From the NCBI RefSeq assembly GCF_015711645.1, contig NZ_JABTEX010000009.1, positions 62,001-126,000 on the forward strand: a DNA stretch of 64,000 nt, read 5' to 3'. Shown piece by piece: positions 32,347 to 40,144 of the stretch. Numbering within the stretch: position 1 is the first letter of the stretch; every line of letters begins with the position of its first letter. The position numbers and the translations under genes were made by a program. The notes beneath the pieces are model-generated. The model was not told the origin of the DNA. It was given only the letters and a program-made list of their open reading frames with translations, and made no database searches. The stretch comes from Planomonospora sp. ID82291 (lineage in GTDB: Bacteria; Actinomycetota; Actinomycetes; Streptosporangiales; Streptosporangiaceae).

Positions 32347-32793
32347 CTACGGGCGTGGCTGAACGAACAAACCCGGCTCGGTCTCCATGAGGACGCCGTG
32401 GCCGACCAGGCGCTTGAGCTTGGCGCGGAGGTTCTGGATGCCGGTGTGAGCCAGGGACAGGTCGAGTGCCTCGCACAGCTCACGCGCCCGAAGGGGACGG
32501 CCGAGATCAGCGAATACGGTCAGAATCTGTCGATAGGCCGGATTGTCGGGCAGCTCGGAAGGCACCGTGACCGGCTCGCGGTCGGGCGCGTTGGCGAGTG
32601 AGAACAGGGTTTTGCGGGTGATCCGCAGGTGCTCGATCTCTTCGTTGAGGTCGCCGAGGCGAGCGGTCAGCGTGTCGATCTCCGTCTGGGCCTGCTCGAT
32701 CTGGCAGGTCAGCGCCTGCTCGCGGTTGTCGATCCTGTTGAGGAGCCACGTGCCGGGGTCGGGCTCCGAGGCGCTGGGCCTCGTCATGTCCAC
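32347..32793 (-). CDS. coiled-coil/winged-helix protein carried in the IS-like element
   Basis: 148 aa. Residues ~22-65 form a strong coiled coil (REQALTCQIEQAQTEIDTLT, NEEIEHLRITRKTLF). Residues ~85-145 look like a winged helix: AYRQILTVFADLGRPLRARE, CEALDLSLAHTGIQNLRAKL, LVGHGVLMETEPGLF. A DNA-binding regulatory role is likely. GC content is visibly lower than in neighbouring genes. It lies inside the inverted repeats and its 5' end touches the end of the transposase remnant, so it may be a passenger gene of the element. Confidence 0.68.
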   Translation of the reverse strand: MDMTRPSASEPDPGTWLLNRIDNREQALTCQIEQAQTEIDTLTARLGDLNEEIEHLRITRKTLFSLANAPDREPVTVPSELPDNPAYRQILTVFADLGRPLRARELCEALDLSLAHTGIQNLRAKLKRLVGHGVLMETEPGLFVQPRP

Positions 32794-33372
32794 CGCCCTG
32801 ACGAGGCCGGAGCGCGCGTCAGCCGCCGGGACATCACGGCGGTCATCGCCCAGCGCACCCGCGATTCGGAACTGGCGGGCAGATGTTCGTAATCACGGAC
32901 CAGACGCCGGTGGAGCATCAAGGTGCCGTTGGTCTGCTCGACGACCCAGCGCTTCTCCTGGGGGACGGACCCCTGGTCGGCGGGGTTGCGTTGGACGATC
33001 TCCACGTCGATCCCCAGCCTGGCGCCATGGTCGACGACGGTCTTCTTGAGGCCCTGGTCGACCAGGGCCTTGGTCACCGTGCCGGAAGTCGTCGCGGCGA
33101 CCTTGTCCAGCAAGGCGGTCCCCGCGACGTTGTCGTGCGTCGAGGCGGCCAGCACGATCACCGCGATGACCAGGCCGAACACATCCACGGCCAGGCCCCT
33201 CTTGCGGCCTGGCGTCTTCTTCGCGGCGTCCCGGCCATTTGCCCTGGTGGCCGCTGACCGAGGGGTGCGCCGCCTTCCACGCGGTGATCACCGGCTCGAT
33301 CAGTGCCCACTGCTCGTCGGATACGTCGCTGCGGTACGGCTTGCGCTCGCTCACCGAGCCATCCCAGCACAT
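32790..33372 (-). pseudogene. broken IS5-family transposase
   Basis: The N-terminal piece is typical (SERKPYRSDVSDEQWALIEP, then AAHPSVSGHQGKW). The sequence then jumps, in another frame, to DAAKKTPGRKRGLAVDVFGL, VLAASTHDNVAG and the C-terminal VEQTNGTLMLHRRLVRDYE. About 100 codons including the first catalytic Asp are missing, and the two parts are out of frame, so the gene is dead by internal deletion. The likely original start is the GTG at 33354. Confidence 0.85.
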
Positions 33373-33563
33373 TCGAGGCCGTCACCGGCGGTAACGCTAC
33401 AAATCCAATCGATCGCACTGTGACATCAAAGACTTCGGCTCACATAAAGCCCTCTCATCGCCCCTACGAGGGGTCGCAACGCATGTTCGGCGTTGGGGCC
33501 GCCTCCGTTGACGATGCTCACGGCGGTCGACCGGCGGGCCGGGTCCCGCTGTCGCCATGGAGG

Positions 33564-33938
33564 TCAACCACGGCGCTGCGCGCCCCAGTCCCAGAGCGCC
33601 TGCAGGACCGGGCCGAGGTCGCGTCCGTGCGGGGTGAGCGTGTAGCGGACCCGGGGCGGCCGTCCGGGCAGGCGGTGGCGGGTCAGCACACCGGCCTCGG
33701 CCAGCTGCGCCAGCCTGTCGGTCAGGACCTTGTCCGACAGCGCGGGCAGGGCGCGGCGCAGGTCGGTGAAGCTGCGGTCGCCCCGCAGCAGCTCGCGGAC
33801 CACCAGGGTGGTCCAGCGGCCGCGCAGCGCCGCCAGGGTGATCTCCACCGGGCAGCTGGGAACGGGTGCGGCGGTGTCCGCGCGGGGGTCGTCGGGCAGG
33901 CCGGGCCGTGGCCGGTGACCAACCGTTTGGTGAGTCAC
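33564..33938 (-). CDS. HxlR family regulator
   Basis: 124 aa. Winged-helix HxlR/MarR-like: CPVEITLAALRGRWTTLVVR, the recognition region SFTDLRRALPALSDKVLTDR and the wing around RVRYTLTPHGRDL. The single Cys near residue 29, at the usual site before helix 1, fits redox- or aldehyde-sensing HxlR proteins. It is divergent from an NTF2-like gene. A palindrome overlaps its first codons and could be an autoregulatory operator. Confidence 0.88.
   Translation of the reverse strand: MTHQTVGHRPRPGLPDDPRADTAAPVPSCPVEITLAALRGRWTTLVVRELLRGDRSFTDLRRALPALSDKVLTDRLAQLAEAGVLTRHRLPGRPPRVRYTLTPHGRDLGPVLQALWDWGAQRRG
33915..33938. promoter_or_regulatory. inverted repeat over the HxlR start
   Basis: gtgac at 33915-33919 and gtcac at 33934-33938 flank accaaccgtttggt (33918-33931), itself a palindrome with 5-nt arms. 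It covers the first codons of the HxlR gene and faces the divergent NTF2-like gene, a plausible binding site for the HxlR dimer. Confidence 0.4.
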
Positions 33939-34010
33939 GAGGGCTCCTCCTACCGTTGCCGCATCCGATCGGTCGTCCCCTGATTCCTACTTCACGGAAG
34001 GCGTGTGTCG

Positions 34011-34418
34011 ATGATGCGGAAGCTGGCCGAACGTCCCGAGGACGTGCCCGCGGTGTTCGCCGAGCGGTTCAACAGCGGTGACGCGCAGGCGGTGGCGGAG
34101 GTCTACGAGGGCGGCGCGGTCTTCGTCGCGGAGCCGGGCGCGGCGCTGACCGGGGAGGAGCTCCACGCCGCCAACGCCCGGTTCATGGACCTCGGCGTGC
34201 CGATCACCGTCCGACCGCGGCACGTCTACGCCGCGGGGGACCTCGCCCTGCTGATCGTCGACTGGGTGATCGACGGCACGGGCCGCGACGGCCGGCCCGT
34301 GCGCGTCGAGGGCACCGCCACCGACGTCGCCCGGCGCGGACGGGACGGATACTGGCGCTACGCCGTCGACAACCCCTTCGGCGTTCGGGCGGAGGCCGAA
34401 CGCCGAGCGAACCGCTGA
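34011..34418 (+). CDS. NTF2/SnoaL-like protein
   Basis: 135 aa. A cone-shaped NTF2-like fold is suggested by the helix RPEDVPAVFAERFNSGDAQA followed by VAEVYEGGAVFV and the strands GDLALLIVDWVI, GYWRYAVDNPFG. Similar proteins include polyketide cyclases, dehydratases and YybH-like small-molecule binders; no catalytic set is evident. I use the ATG at 34011, 8 nt after ggaagg; a GTG at 34005 is too close. It is probably controlled by the divergent HxlR protein. A long terminator follows. Confidence 0.75.
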   Translation: MMRKLAERPEDVPAVFAERFNSGDAQAVAEVYEGGAVFVAEPGAALTGEELHAANARFMDLGVPITVRPRHVYAAGDLALLIVDWVIDGTGRDGRPVRVEGTATDVARRGRDGYWRYAVDNPFGVRAEAERRANR

Positions 34419-34445
34419 GCGAACCGCCGCGCGCCGAACGGCCCG

Positions 34446-34494
34446 GCGTGTGACGCGCCGGCCGCAGGCGGGCCCCGGCCGGCGCGTCACACGC
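34446..34494. terminator. perfect 18-bp stem terminator between convergent genes
   Basis: Arms 34446-34463 and 34477-34494 are exact reverse complements (18 bp), loop 13 nt. It lies between the NTF2-like gene and the convergent alpha/beta hydrolase gene, touching the stop codon of the latter; probably bidirectional. Confidence 0.75.
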
Positions 34495-35246
34495 TACGCG
34501 GCGGCGGCCTCTCGGAGGTGCCGGGCGAAGAACCGCAGCGCGTCGTCGGTCTCGTGCGCGGGGATCCCGCCGTGGTCGCCCGGGTTGGCGTGCAGCGTCT
34601 TGTCGGCCGAGCCCAGCGCGTCGAACAGCGCCAGGGCCTGCTCCCTGGACACCCGCGTGTCGTCCCACTGGAGCAGGAACCGCACCGGCGCGGTGACCCG
34701 GGCGGCGGACGCGGCCAGCCCGTGCACGCCGAGCAGTCCCAGCACCGCGGCGCGGATCCGGGGCTCGGCGGCGAGCAGCGGCACGCCGAGCCCGCATCCC
34801 ATCGACACGCCCCAGTAGCCGACCGGGCCGCCGCCCACGTGGTCGAGCTCCTGGATCGCGGTCAGCACGGCCTGCCAGTCGGCGACGGTCTGCTCGGCCA
34901 GCAGGTCGTGCATGGTCGCGAGCAGCTCGGCCGGGTCGTCCCCGGCGGCCATGCGGGCCCTCATGTCGCCCGCGAACCGGAGGAACCGCTCGTCCTTCGG
35001 CCGGTCGCCGTGGTTGGGGGCGTCGATCGCGACGACGGCGAAACCCCCTTCGGCGGCGAACCGGTGGGCGCCGGCCAGGACGCCGGGGGCCTTCTTGTGC
35101 TGGCCGCCACCGTGTCCCATCAGGATCAGCGGGCGGGGACCGGTGGCGCCCCGCGGCGTGAACAGCACGCCGGGGATCTCGCCGAGGGTGAAGGACTGCT
35201 CGGTGACGCCGTCGGTCGACGTCGGAGAGGTCAAGCTGAAGCGCAT
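34494..35246 (-). CDS. alpha/beta hydrolase (dienelactone hydrolase-like)
   Basis: 250 aa. The nucleophile elbow is YWGVSMGCG (Ser in GVSMG, near residue 149), the acid lies in LQWDDTRV and the His in PGDHGGIP. The oxyanion region is LILMGHGGGQHKK. Members cleave esters or lactones; the substrate is not readable. There is no signal peptide, so it is cytosolic. It stands alone between a convergent NTF2-like gene and the LacI gene; the 160-bp leader is AT-richer near 35380-35390 and holds no identified operator. Confidence 0.85.
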   Translation of the reverse strand: MRFSLTSPTSTDGVTEQSFTLGEIPGVLFTPRGATGPRPLILMGHGGGQHKKAPGVLAGAHRFAAEGGFAVVAIDAPNHGDRPKDERFLRFAGDMRARMAAGDDPAELLATMHDLLAEQTVADWQAVLTAIQELDHVGGGPVGYWGVSMGCGLGVPLLAAEPRIRAAVLGLLGVHGLAASAARVTAPVRFLLQWDDTRVSREQALALFDALGSADKTLHANPGDHGGIPAHETDDALRFFARHLREAAAA

Positions 35247-35409
35247 GGCGTTTCAAAGCCTTTCGGGGTGCCTTGTTCGGGCGCTCCCTAGACCATGCGG
35301 GGGAGGGAGGCCCGACCTGTCGTCACAGCGTTGATCGGTCTCACCTCCCTCAGTCGTGGTGTCGCACGGCAGCGGTGAACATATCACACGGGCGTCGCCC
35401 GGCGCGGTG

Positions 35410-36480
35410 TCAGCGCGCCCCCCGCCAGGGGCCCGAGCTGTCGCGGACCACCAGCTCCACCGGGACCAGGTGGACCCGGGTCTCGGGCTGCCTGCGGGTC
35501 GTGATCTGCTCCACCAGGAGTTCCACGCAGATCCGCCCGCCCTGGTCGAAGTCCTGGCGGACCGAGGTGAGCCCCGGCCAGAAGTAGGCCGACTCCGGCA
35601 TGTCGTCGAAGCCCACGACGCTGACGTCGCCGGGTACGGCGCGGCCCGCCTCGTGCAGGGCGCGGATCACCCCCAGGGCCATCTGGTCGTTGGCCGCGAA
35701 GACCGCGCTGACCTCGGGGTCGTCGGCGAGATAGCGGCCCAGCCGGTGGCCGGACTCCGCGGTCCAGTCGCCGAAGAGCACCGGCGGGACCGGGCGGCCC
35801 CGGCCCTCCAGGGTGCGGCGCCAGGAGGCGTGCCGGTGCCGGGCGGAGTTGGAGGTGGCGGGACCCGCCACGTGCCGGACGGTGGGGTGGCCGAGGTCGA
35901 GCAGGTGCTCGGTGGCCAGGCGCGCGCCGGCGGCCTGGTCGGAGTCGACCATGGGGTACTCCTGGCCGTCGTGCCCGTCGGAGACGACGACGGGCACGCC
36001 CTGGGGGAGGCGGAACGACGGCTGGTCGAACACCTCGGCCTCGACGATCACGACGCCGTCGACGGACTGGGTGCTGAGCCGGGCGAAGGCCTCGTCGACC
36101 TCCTTGAGCGTCGGGGTGGTGATGCCGATGAGGTCGATGGAGAACCCGGCCTCGCGGGCGGCGCTGGAGATGCTGTCCAGGGTGCGCATGTTGCCGTACC
36201 GGCTGAGCGTGAAGCTGATCACGCCGATCATGCCGAAGCGGCCGGTGGCCAGGGCGCGGGCGGCGATGTTGGGCTGGTAGCCCAGGGCCCGCATCGCGCT
36301 GAGCACCCGTTCGCGGGTGGTGTCCTCGACGTTGGTGCGGTTGTTGGCCACCCGGGACACGGTCTGCGGGGAGACCCCGGCCAGCCGCGCCACGTCCGTC
36401 ATGGACGGTGCCCGATGGCTGCGTCCCTTGCCGCTCTTGCCGCTCTTGCCGGCCTGTGACCCGCCGTCTGCTGCGGCCAC
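35410..36480 (-). CDS. LacI family repressor of the galactoside locus
   Basis: 356 aa. HTH MTDVARLAGVSPQTVSRVAN at residues 27-46, then the PBP-like effector domain (GMIGVISFTLSRYG, DGVVIVEAEVFD, SAVFAANDQMALGVIRALHE, PGDVSVVGFDDMPES). A 26-residue Lys/Ser/Gly N-terminal extension precedes the HTH. It is divergent from a sugar ABC operon with beta- and alpha-galactosidase, and two LacI-type operators flank the gap, so it most likely represses both itself and that operon, with a galactoside as inducer. Confidence 0.9.
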   Translation of the reverse strand: MAAADGGSQAGKSGKSGKGRSHRAPSMTDVARLAGVSPQTVSRVANNRTNVEDTTRERVLSAMRALGYQPNIAARALATGRFGMIGVISFTLSRYGNMRTLDSISSAAREAGFSIDLIGITTPTLKEVDEAFARLSTQSVDGVVIVEAEVFDQPSFRLPQGVPVVVSDGHDGQEYPMVDSDQAAGARLATEHLLDLGHPTVRHVAGPATSNSARHRHASWRRTLEGRGRPVPPVLFGDWTAESGHRLGRYLADDPEVSAVFAANDQMALGVIRALHEAGRAVPGDVSVVGFDDMPESAYFWPGLTSVRQDFDQGGRICVELLVEQITTRRQPETRVHLVPVELVVRDSSGPWRGAR

Positions 36481-36546
36481 CTGAACGCCCCCTTTTTGCT
36501 GCTAAGTCCGGTTCAATGCTGTATGCACCATCGATTCCTGATTTCA

Positions 36547-36560
36547 TGGCAGCGCTAACA
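36547..36560. promoter_or_regulatory. LacI-type operator 1
   Basis: tggcagcgctaaca, an imperfect palindrome centred on cg, 67 bp upstream of the LacI start. The identical 14 bp (with an extra ca before) recurs at 36677. Fits autoregulation. Confidence 0.75.
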
Positions 36561-36676
36561 GGGTATCGCGCCCGTCGGCTGATGGTGAAACGCCCGGTCG
36601 CGGAAATCTTTGCAGTTCATGCCGGGATCTATTGACGCGCCCGCAGTGCGCTGTGAGGCTCATGGTCGTGCCGCCA

Positions 36677-36690
36677 TGGCAGCGCTAACA
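36677..36690. promoter_or_regulatory. LacI-type operator 2
   Basis: Second exact copy of tggcagcgctaaca, 130 bp from the first and only 5 bp before the aaggagg ribosome-binding site of the permease gene. A repressor bound here would block the transport operon; two sites 130 bp apart could also loop. Confidence 0.78.
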
Positions 36691-36713
36691 CGGACAAGGA
36701 GGTCATACGTCGT

Positions 36714-37646
36714 ATGGCAGACACGCCCGTTGTCGCCCCGAGGGCACGACCGCCCACCTTCCGGAGGCGACCGCCCACCCCCCGGAAGCGCCCGCCCCGT
36801 CCGGCCGCGCGGTACCACCGGGCGGCCTGGGCCTTCAGCGCCCCCTTCTGCGCGGTGTTCGCGATCGCCATCGTGGCGCCCCTGGCGTACGCGACGTATC
36901 TGAGCCTCTTCCAGGACCGGCTCGTCGGCGGGACCGTCTTCGTGGGCCTGGACAACTACCTCACCGCGTTCGGCGACCGGCTCCTCCACGTGGGCCTGCT
37001 CCGGGTGGCGCTGTTCCTGGCGGTGCAGGTCCCGATCATGCTGGGCCTCGCCCTGCTCGCCGCGCTCGCGCTCGACAGCGGCCGGCTCCGCTTCGCCGGG
37101 GTCTACCGCATCGGGATCTTCGCGCCCTACGCGGTGCCCGCCGTCGTCGCCGCGCTGATGTGGGGCTACCTGTACGGCGACGAGTTCGGCCTGGCCGGGG
37201 GCGCGGCGCTGTCGGGGCCCTGGATCCTCACGTCGATCGGCAACATCGTCACCTGGGAGTGGACCGGGTACAACATGCTGATCCTCTACGCGGCGCTGCG
37301 CGTGGTCCCCGGGGAGCTGTACGAGGCGGCCGAGATCGACGGCGCGGGGGAGATCCGCAAGGCGGTGAGCATCAAGCTGCCCGCACTGCGCCCGGCCCTG
37401 CTGCTGGCCGCGATCTTCTCGATCATCGGCAGCTTCCAGCTCTTCAACGAGCCGAACGTGCTGGCCGTGCTCGCCCCGGCGGAGATCGCCACCTCCTACA
37501 CGCCCAACATGTACGCCTACAACCTCGCCTTCAACGGCCAGCAGTACAACTACGCGGCGGCGGTGGCCGTGGTGCTGGGCGGCGTGACCATCGTCGTGGC
37601 CTACGCCGTACAGCTGACCGCCGCGCGAAGGGAGCGCCGGTCATGA
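36714..37646 (+). CDS. sugar ABC transporter permease (MalF-like)
   Basis: 310 aa. After a Pro/Arg-rich cytosolic N-terminus (~35 residues), six transmembrane helices follow. The EAA loop is EAAEIDGAGEIRKAVSIKLP near residue 203-222, which docks to the ATPase. It forms the channel for a galactoside with the next permease and the binding protein. No ATPase gene is present; actinomycetes commonly use a shared MsiK-type ATPase. ATG follows aaggagg. Its stop overlaps the next start (ATGA). Confidence 0.92.
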   Translation: MADTPVVAPRARPPTFRRRPPTPRKRPPRPAARYHRAAWAFSAPFCAVFAIAIVAPLAYATYLSLFQDRLVGGTVFVGLDNYLTAFGDRLLHVGLLRVALFLAVQVPIMLGLALLAALALDSGRLRFAGVYRIGIFAPYAVPAVVAALMWGYLYGDEFGLAGGAALSGPWILTSIGNIVTWEWTGYNMLILYAALRVVPGELYEAAEIDGAGEIRKAVSIKLPALRPALLLAAIFSIIGSFQLFNEPNVLAVLAPAEIATSYTPNMYAYNLAFNGQQYNYAAAVAVVLGGVTIVVAYAVQLTAARRERRS

Positions 37647-37786
37647 GCGGGGCGCCGGTCACGAGCGGAGCGTCGGCCATGAGCGGAGCGTCGGCCATGA
37701 GCGGAGCGTCGGCCATGAGCGGAGCGTCGGCCATGAGCGGAGCGTCGGCCATGAGTGGAGAGCCGGTCATGAGCGGGGCGCAGGTC
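37643..37786. repeat. 18-bp tandem repeat creating serial ATG codons
   Basis: Eight 18-bp units (consensus atgagcggagcgtcggcc) at the very 5' end of the second permease gene; the four central units are identical. Seven of the eight contain an in-frame ATG preceded by gcggagcg-type purines. Confidence 0.9.
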
Positions 37787-38674
37787 GTCGGCGGAGCGCC
37801 GGGGCGGGCGCGGGCCGGGCGGGGGGCGTCGATCGCCGGACGCGTCGCGCTGACGGTGCCGATGCTGGCCATGCTGCTGTACTGCCTGCTGCCGCTGGTC
37901 TGGCTGCTGGTCAACGCCACCAAGTCCAACGCCGGCCTGCTGGAGAGCCCCGGCCTCTGGTTCGCCGACGACTTCGCCCTGTTCGACAACGTCCGGGAGG
38001 TCTTCGCCTACCAGGACGGCGTCTACGGCCGCTGGTTCCTCAACACGCTGCTGTACGCCGTGCTCGGCGCCGGCGGGGCCACCGCGATCGCCGCGATGGG
38101 CGGCTACGCCCTGGCCGTCTACGACTTCCCCGGCGGCCGGGTGCTGTTCGCCGTCGTCCTGGGCGCCATCACGGTGCCCACCACCGCGCTGGCCGTGCCC
38201 ACCTTCCTGCTGTTCACGAAGCTCGGCCTGGTCAACACGCCGTGGGCGGTGCTGATCCCGGCGCTGGCCAGCCCGTTCGGGCTCTACCTGATGCGCGTCT
38301 ACGCCGCCGACGCGGTGCCCGTCTCGATGCTGGAGGCCGCCCGGCTGGACGGGGCGGGGGAACTGCGCATCTTCCTCGGCATCGCGCTGCGGCTGCTCCG
38401 GCCCGGCCTGGTCACCGTGCTGCTGTTCACCCTCGTCGCGACCTGGAACAACTACTTCCTGCCGCTGATCGTGCTGAGCGAGCCGGAGTGGTATCCGCTC
38501 ACCGTCGGCCTGAACCAGTGGAACAGCCAGCTGGGCAGCGCCGCGGGCGGCCAGGCGGTCTACAACCTGGTGATCACCGGCTCGCTCGTCGCGATCGTCC
38601 CGCTCGTGGCGGCCTTCCTCCTCCTCCAGCGCCACTGGCGGTCCGGCCTGTCGGCCGGGGCCGTCAAGCAGTGA
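37643..38674 (+). CDS. sugar ABC transporter permease (MalG-like) with repeat N-terminus
   Basis: 343 aa. The transporter part (from ~residue 60) has six helices and the EAA loop EAARLDGAGELRIFLGIALR. The first 48 residues are eight hexapeptide repeats (MSGASA and variants) encoded by an 18-bp tandem repeat, each but one starting with Met. The true protein may begin at any of seven in-frame ATGs; the first overlaps the upstream stop (ATGA). The repeat array is not part of the family and is predicted disordered. Confidence 0.9.
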   Translation: MSGAPVTSGASAMSGASAMSGASAMSGASAMSGASAMSGEPVMSGAQVVGGAPGRARAGRGASIAGRVALTVPMLAMLLYCLLPLVWLLVNATKSNAGLLESPGLWFADDFALFDNVREVFAYQDGVYGRWFLNTLLYAVLGAGGATAIAAMGGYALAVYDFPGGRVLFAVVLGAITVPTTALAVPTFLLFTKLGLVNTPWAVLIPALASPFGLYLMRVYAADAVPVSMLEAARLDGAGELRIFLGIALRLLRPGLVTVLLFTLVATWNNYFLPLIVLSEPEWYPLTVGLNQWNSQLGSAAGGQAVYNLVITGSLVAIVPLVAAFLLLQRHWRSGLSAGAVKQ

Positions 38675-38700
38675 CCCCCCACCCCCCACGGAGGTTTCCC

Positions 38701-40083
38701 ATGCGCAAGCCAGCGATCGCCGCGCTCTTCCTGGCGATCCTCACCGCCGCCCTCACCGGCACCGCCGCGTGCTCGCCCGCCGCGGACCCCGCGGACCCCG
38801 CGGGCGCGGGCGCGTCCGGAGACGCCGGGCGGCGGGCCACCGCGGCCGACATCGAGAAGGCGCTGCAGACCGAGACCACGCTCACCTTCTGGTCCTGGGT
38901 GCCCGACATCGACAAGACGGTCGCGCTGTTCGAGCGGAAGTACCCCAAGGTCAAGATCAATCTGGTCAACGCCGGCCAGTCGGCCGCGCACTACACCAAG
39001 CTCCAGTCGGTGGTGAAGGCCGGCAGCGGCGCACCCGACGTGGCGCAGCTGGAGTACTTCGCGCTGCCCCAGTTCGCCCTCTCCAAGGCGGTGGTCGACC
39101 TCAACCGGTACGGCGCGGCGGAGACGAAGGACGCGTTCACCCCCTCGGCCTGGGAGCAGGTGACCGTCAACGGCGGCGTCTACGGCGTCCCGCAGGACAC
39201 CGGCCCGATGGTCATGTTCTACCGCACCGACGTCTTCGACCGGCTCAAGCTCGACCCGCCGAAGACCTGGGAGGAGTTCCGCACCGTCGCGGAGAAGATC
39301 AAGGCCGACGACCCGGACGCGTTCGTCACCTCCGTCGACCCCAGCGACGCGGGCGGCGTGGACAGCCTGATCTGGCAGGCCGGCGGCCGGCCGTTCGCCA
39401 TCCAGGACGCCACCACCGTCCGGGTGAACCTGCGGGACGAGGGCACCGGGCGCTGGGCCGCCCTCTGGGGCGACCTGGCCAAACGCAAACTCGTCGATCC
39501 GGCCGTCGGCTGGAACGACGCCTGGTGGCGCGACATGGCGAGCGGCAAGTACGCGGTGTGGATCGCCGGAGCCTGGGCTCCCGGCGCCATCGCGAGCACG
39601 ATCCCGCAGAGCACGGGCAAGTGGCGGGCCGCGCCCATGCCCCAGTGGGACCCCGCCGCGCCCGCCGCCGCGGAGAACGGGGGCTCGGCCGTGTCCGTGC
39701 TCACGCAGAGCAGGAACCCCCTCGCGGCGGTCGGCTTCGCCCGGTGGCTCAACTCCGACCCCGAGGCGGTCCGGTCGCTCAACACCGCCTCCGGCCTGTT
39801 CCCCGCGACCAGGGAACTGCTCGGCAGCGCCGAGTTCACCGAGGCGGAGATCCCGGTCCTCGGCGGGCAGAAGGCGAACAAGGTGTTCGCCGAGGCGTCG
39901 GCCCGGGTGGCTCCGGGCTGGCAGTACCTGCCCTTCCAGGTCTACGCCAACAGCGTCATGAAGGACACCCTCGGCCGGGCCGTGGCGGCGGGCACCGACC
40001 TCGGCGCGGGCCTGACCGCCTGGCAGGAGCAGATCACCGCCTACGCCCGGCAGCAGGGCTTCACCCTCGCCTCCGGCTCCTGA
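38701..40083 (+). CDS. sugar-binding lipoprotein of the ABC transporter
   Basis: 460 aa. A signal peptide with lipobox LTGTAAC places Cys near residue 24 as the lipid anchor; a flexible Ala/Pro/Gly linker follows. The mature part is a family 1 solute-binding protein (TLTFWSWVPDIDKTVALFER, DVAQLEYFALPQF, YGVPQDTGPMVMFYRTDVFD). Trp-rich segments (WNDAWWRDMASG) probably stack on sugar rings. ATG has ggaggttt upstream. It sits 26 bp after the second permease and delivers substrate to it. Confidence 0.92.
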   Translation: MRKPAIAALFLAILTAALTGTAACSPAADPADPAGAGASGDAGRRATAADIEKALQTETTLTFWSWVPDIDKTVALFERKYPKVKINLVNAGQSAAHYTKLQSVVKAGSGAPDVAQLEYFALPQFALSKAVVDLNRYGAAETKDAFTPSAWEQVTVNGGVYGVPQDTGPMVMFYRTDVFDRLKLDPPKTWEEFRTVAEKIKADDPDAFVTSVDPSDAGGVDSLIWQAGGRPFAIQDATTVRVNLRDEGTGRWAALWGDLAKRKLVDPAVGWNDAWWRDMASGKYAVWIAGAWAPGAIASTIPQSTGKWRAAPMPQWDPAAPAAAENGGSAVSVLTQSRNPLAAVGFARWLNSDPEAVRSLNTASGLFPATRELLGSAEFTEAEIPVLGGQKANKVFAEASARVAPGWQYLPFQVYANSVMKDTLGRAVAAGTDLGAGLTAWQEQITAYARQQGFTLASGS

Positions 40084-40089
40084 CGTCCC

Positions 40090-40118
40090 GGGCGGGGCCG
40101 GCGAGCCCGGCCCCGCCC
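40090..40118 (+). terminator. stem-loop after the binding-protein gene
   Basis: gggcggggccgg (40090-40101) pairs perfectly with ccggccccgccc (40107-40118), followed by tt. Between transporter and glycosidase genes it may partly terminate or protect the 3' end of the abundant binding-protein mRNA. Confidence 0.55.
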
Positions 40119-40144
40119 TTCCTCCCGGACCCCGAAGGACGCAC

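Larger units (their letters stand above)
32266..33457. mobile_element. degenerate IS5-like element with passenger gene
   Basis: Terminal inverted repeats: 32266-32285 (tgagagggctttacgtgagc) and 33438-33457 match at 19 of 20 positions. Inside, on the minus strand, are remnants of an IS5-family transposase and an intact 148-aa coiled-coil/winged-helix gene between the transposase end and the left repeat. No clear target-site duplication is visible. The transposase is broken, so the element cannot move by itself. Confidence 0.65.
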
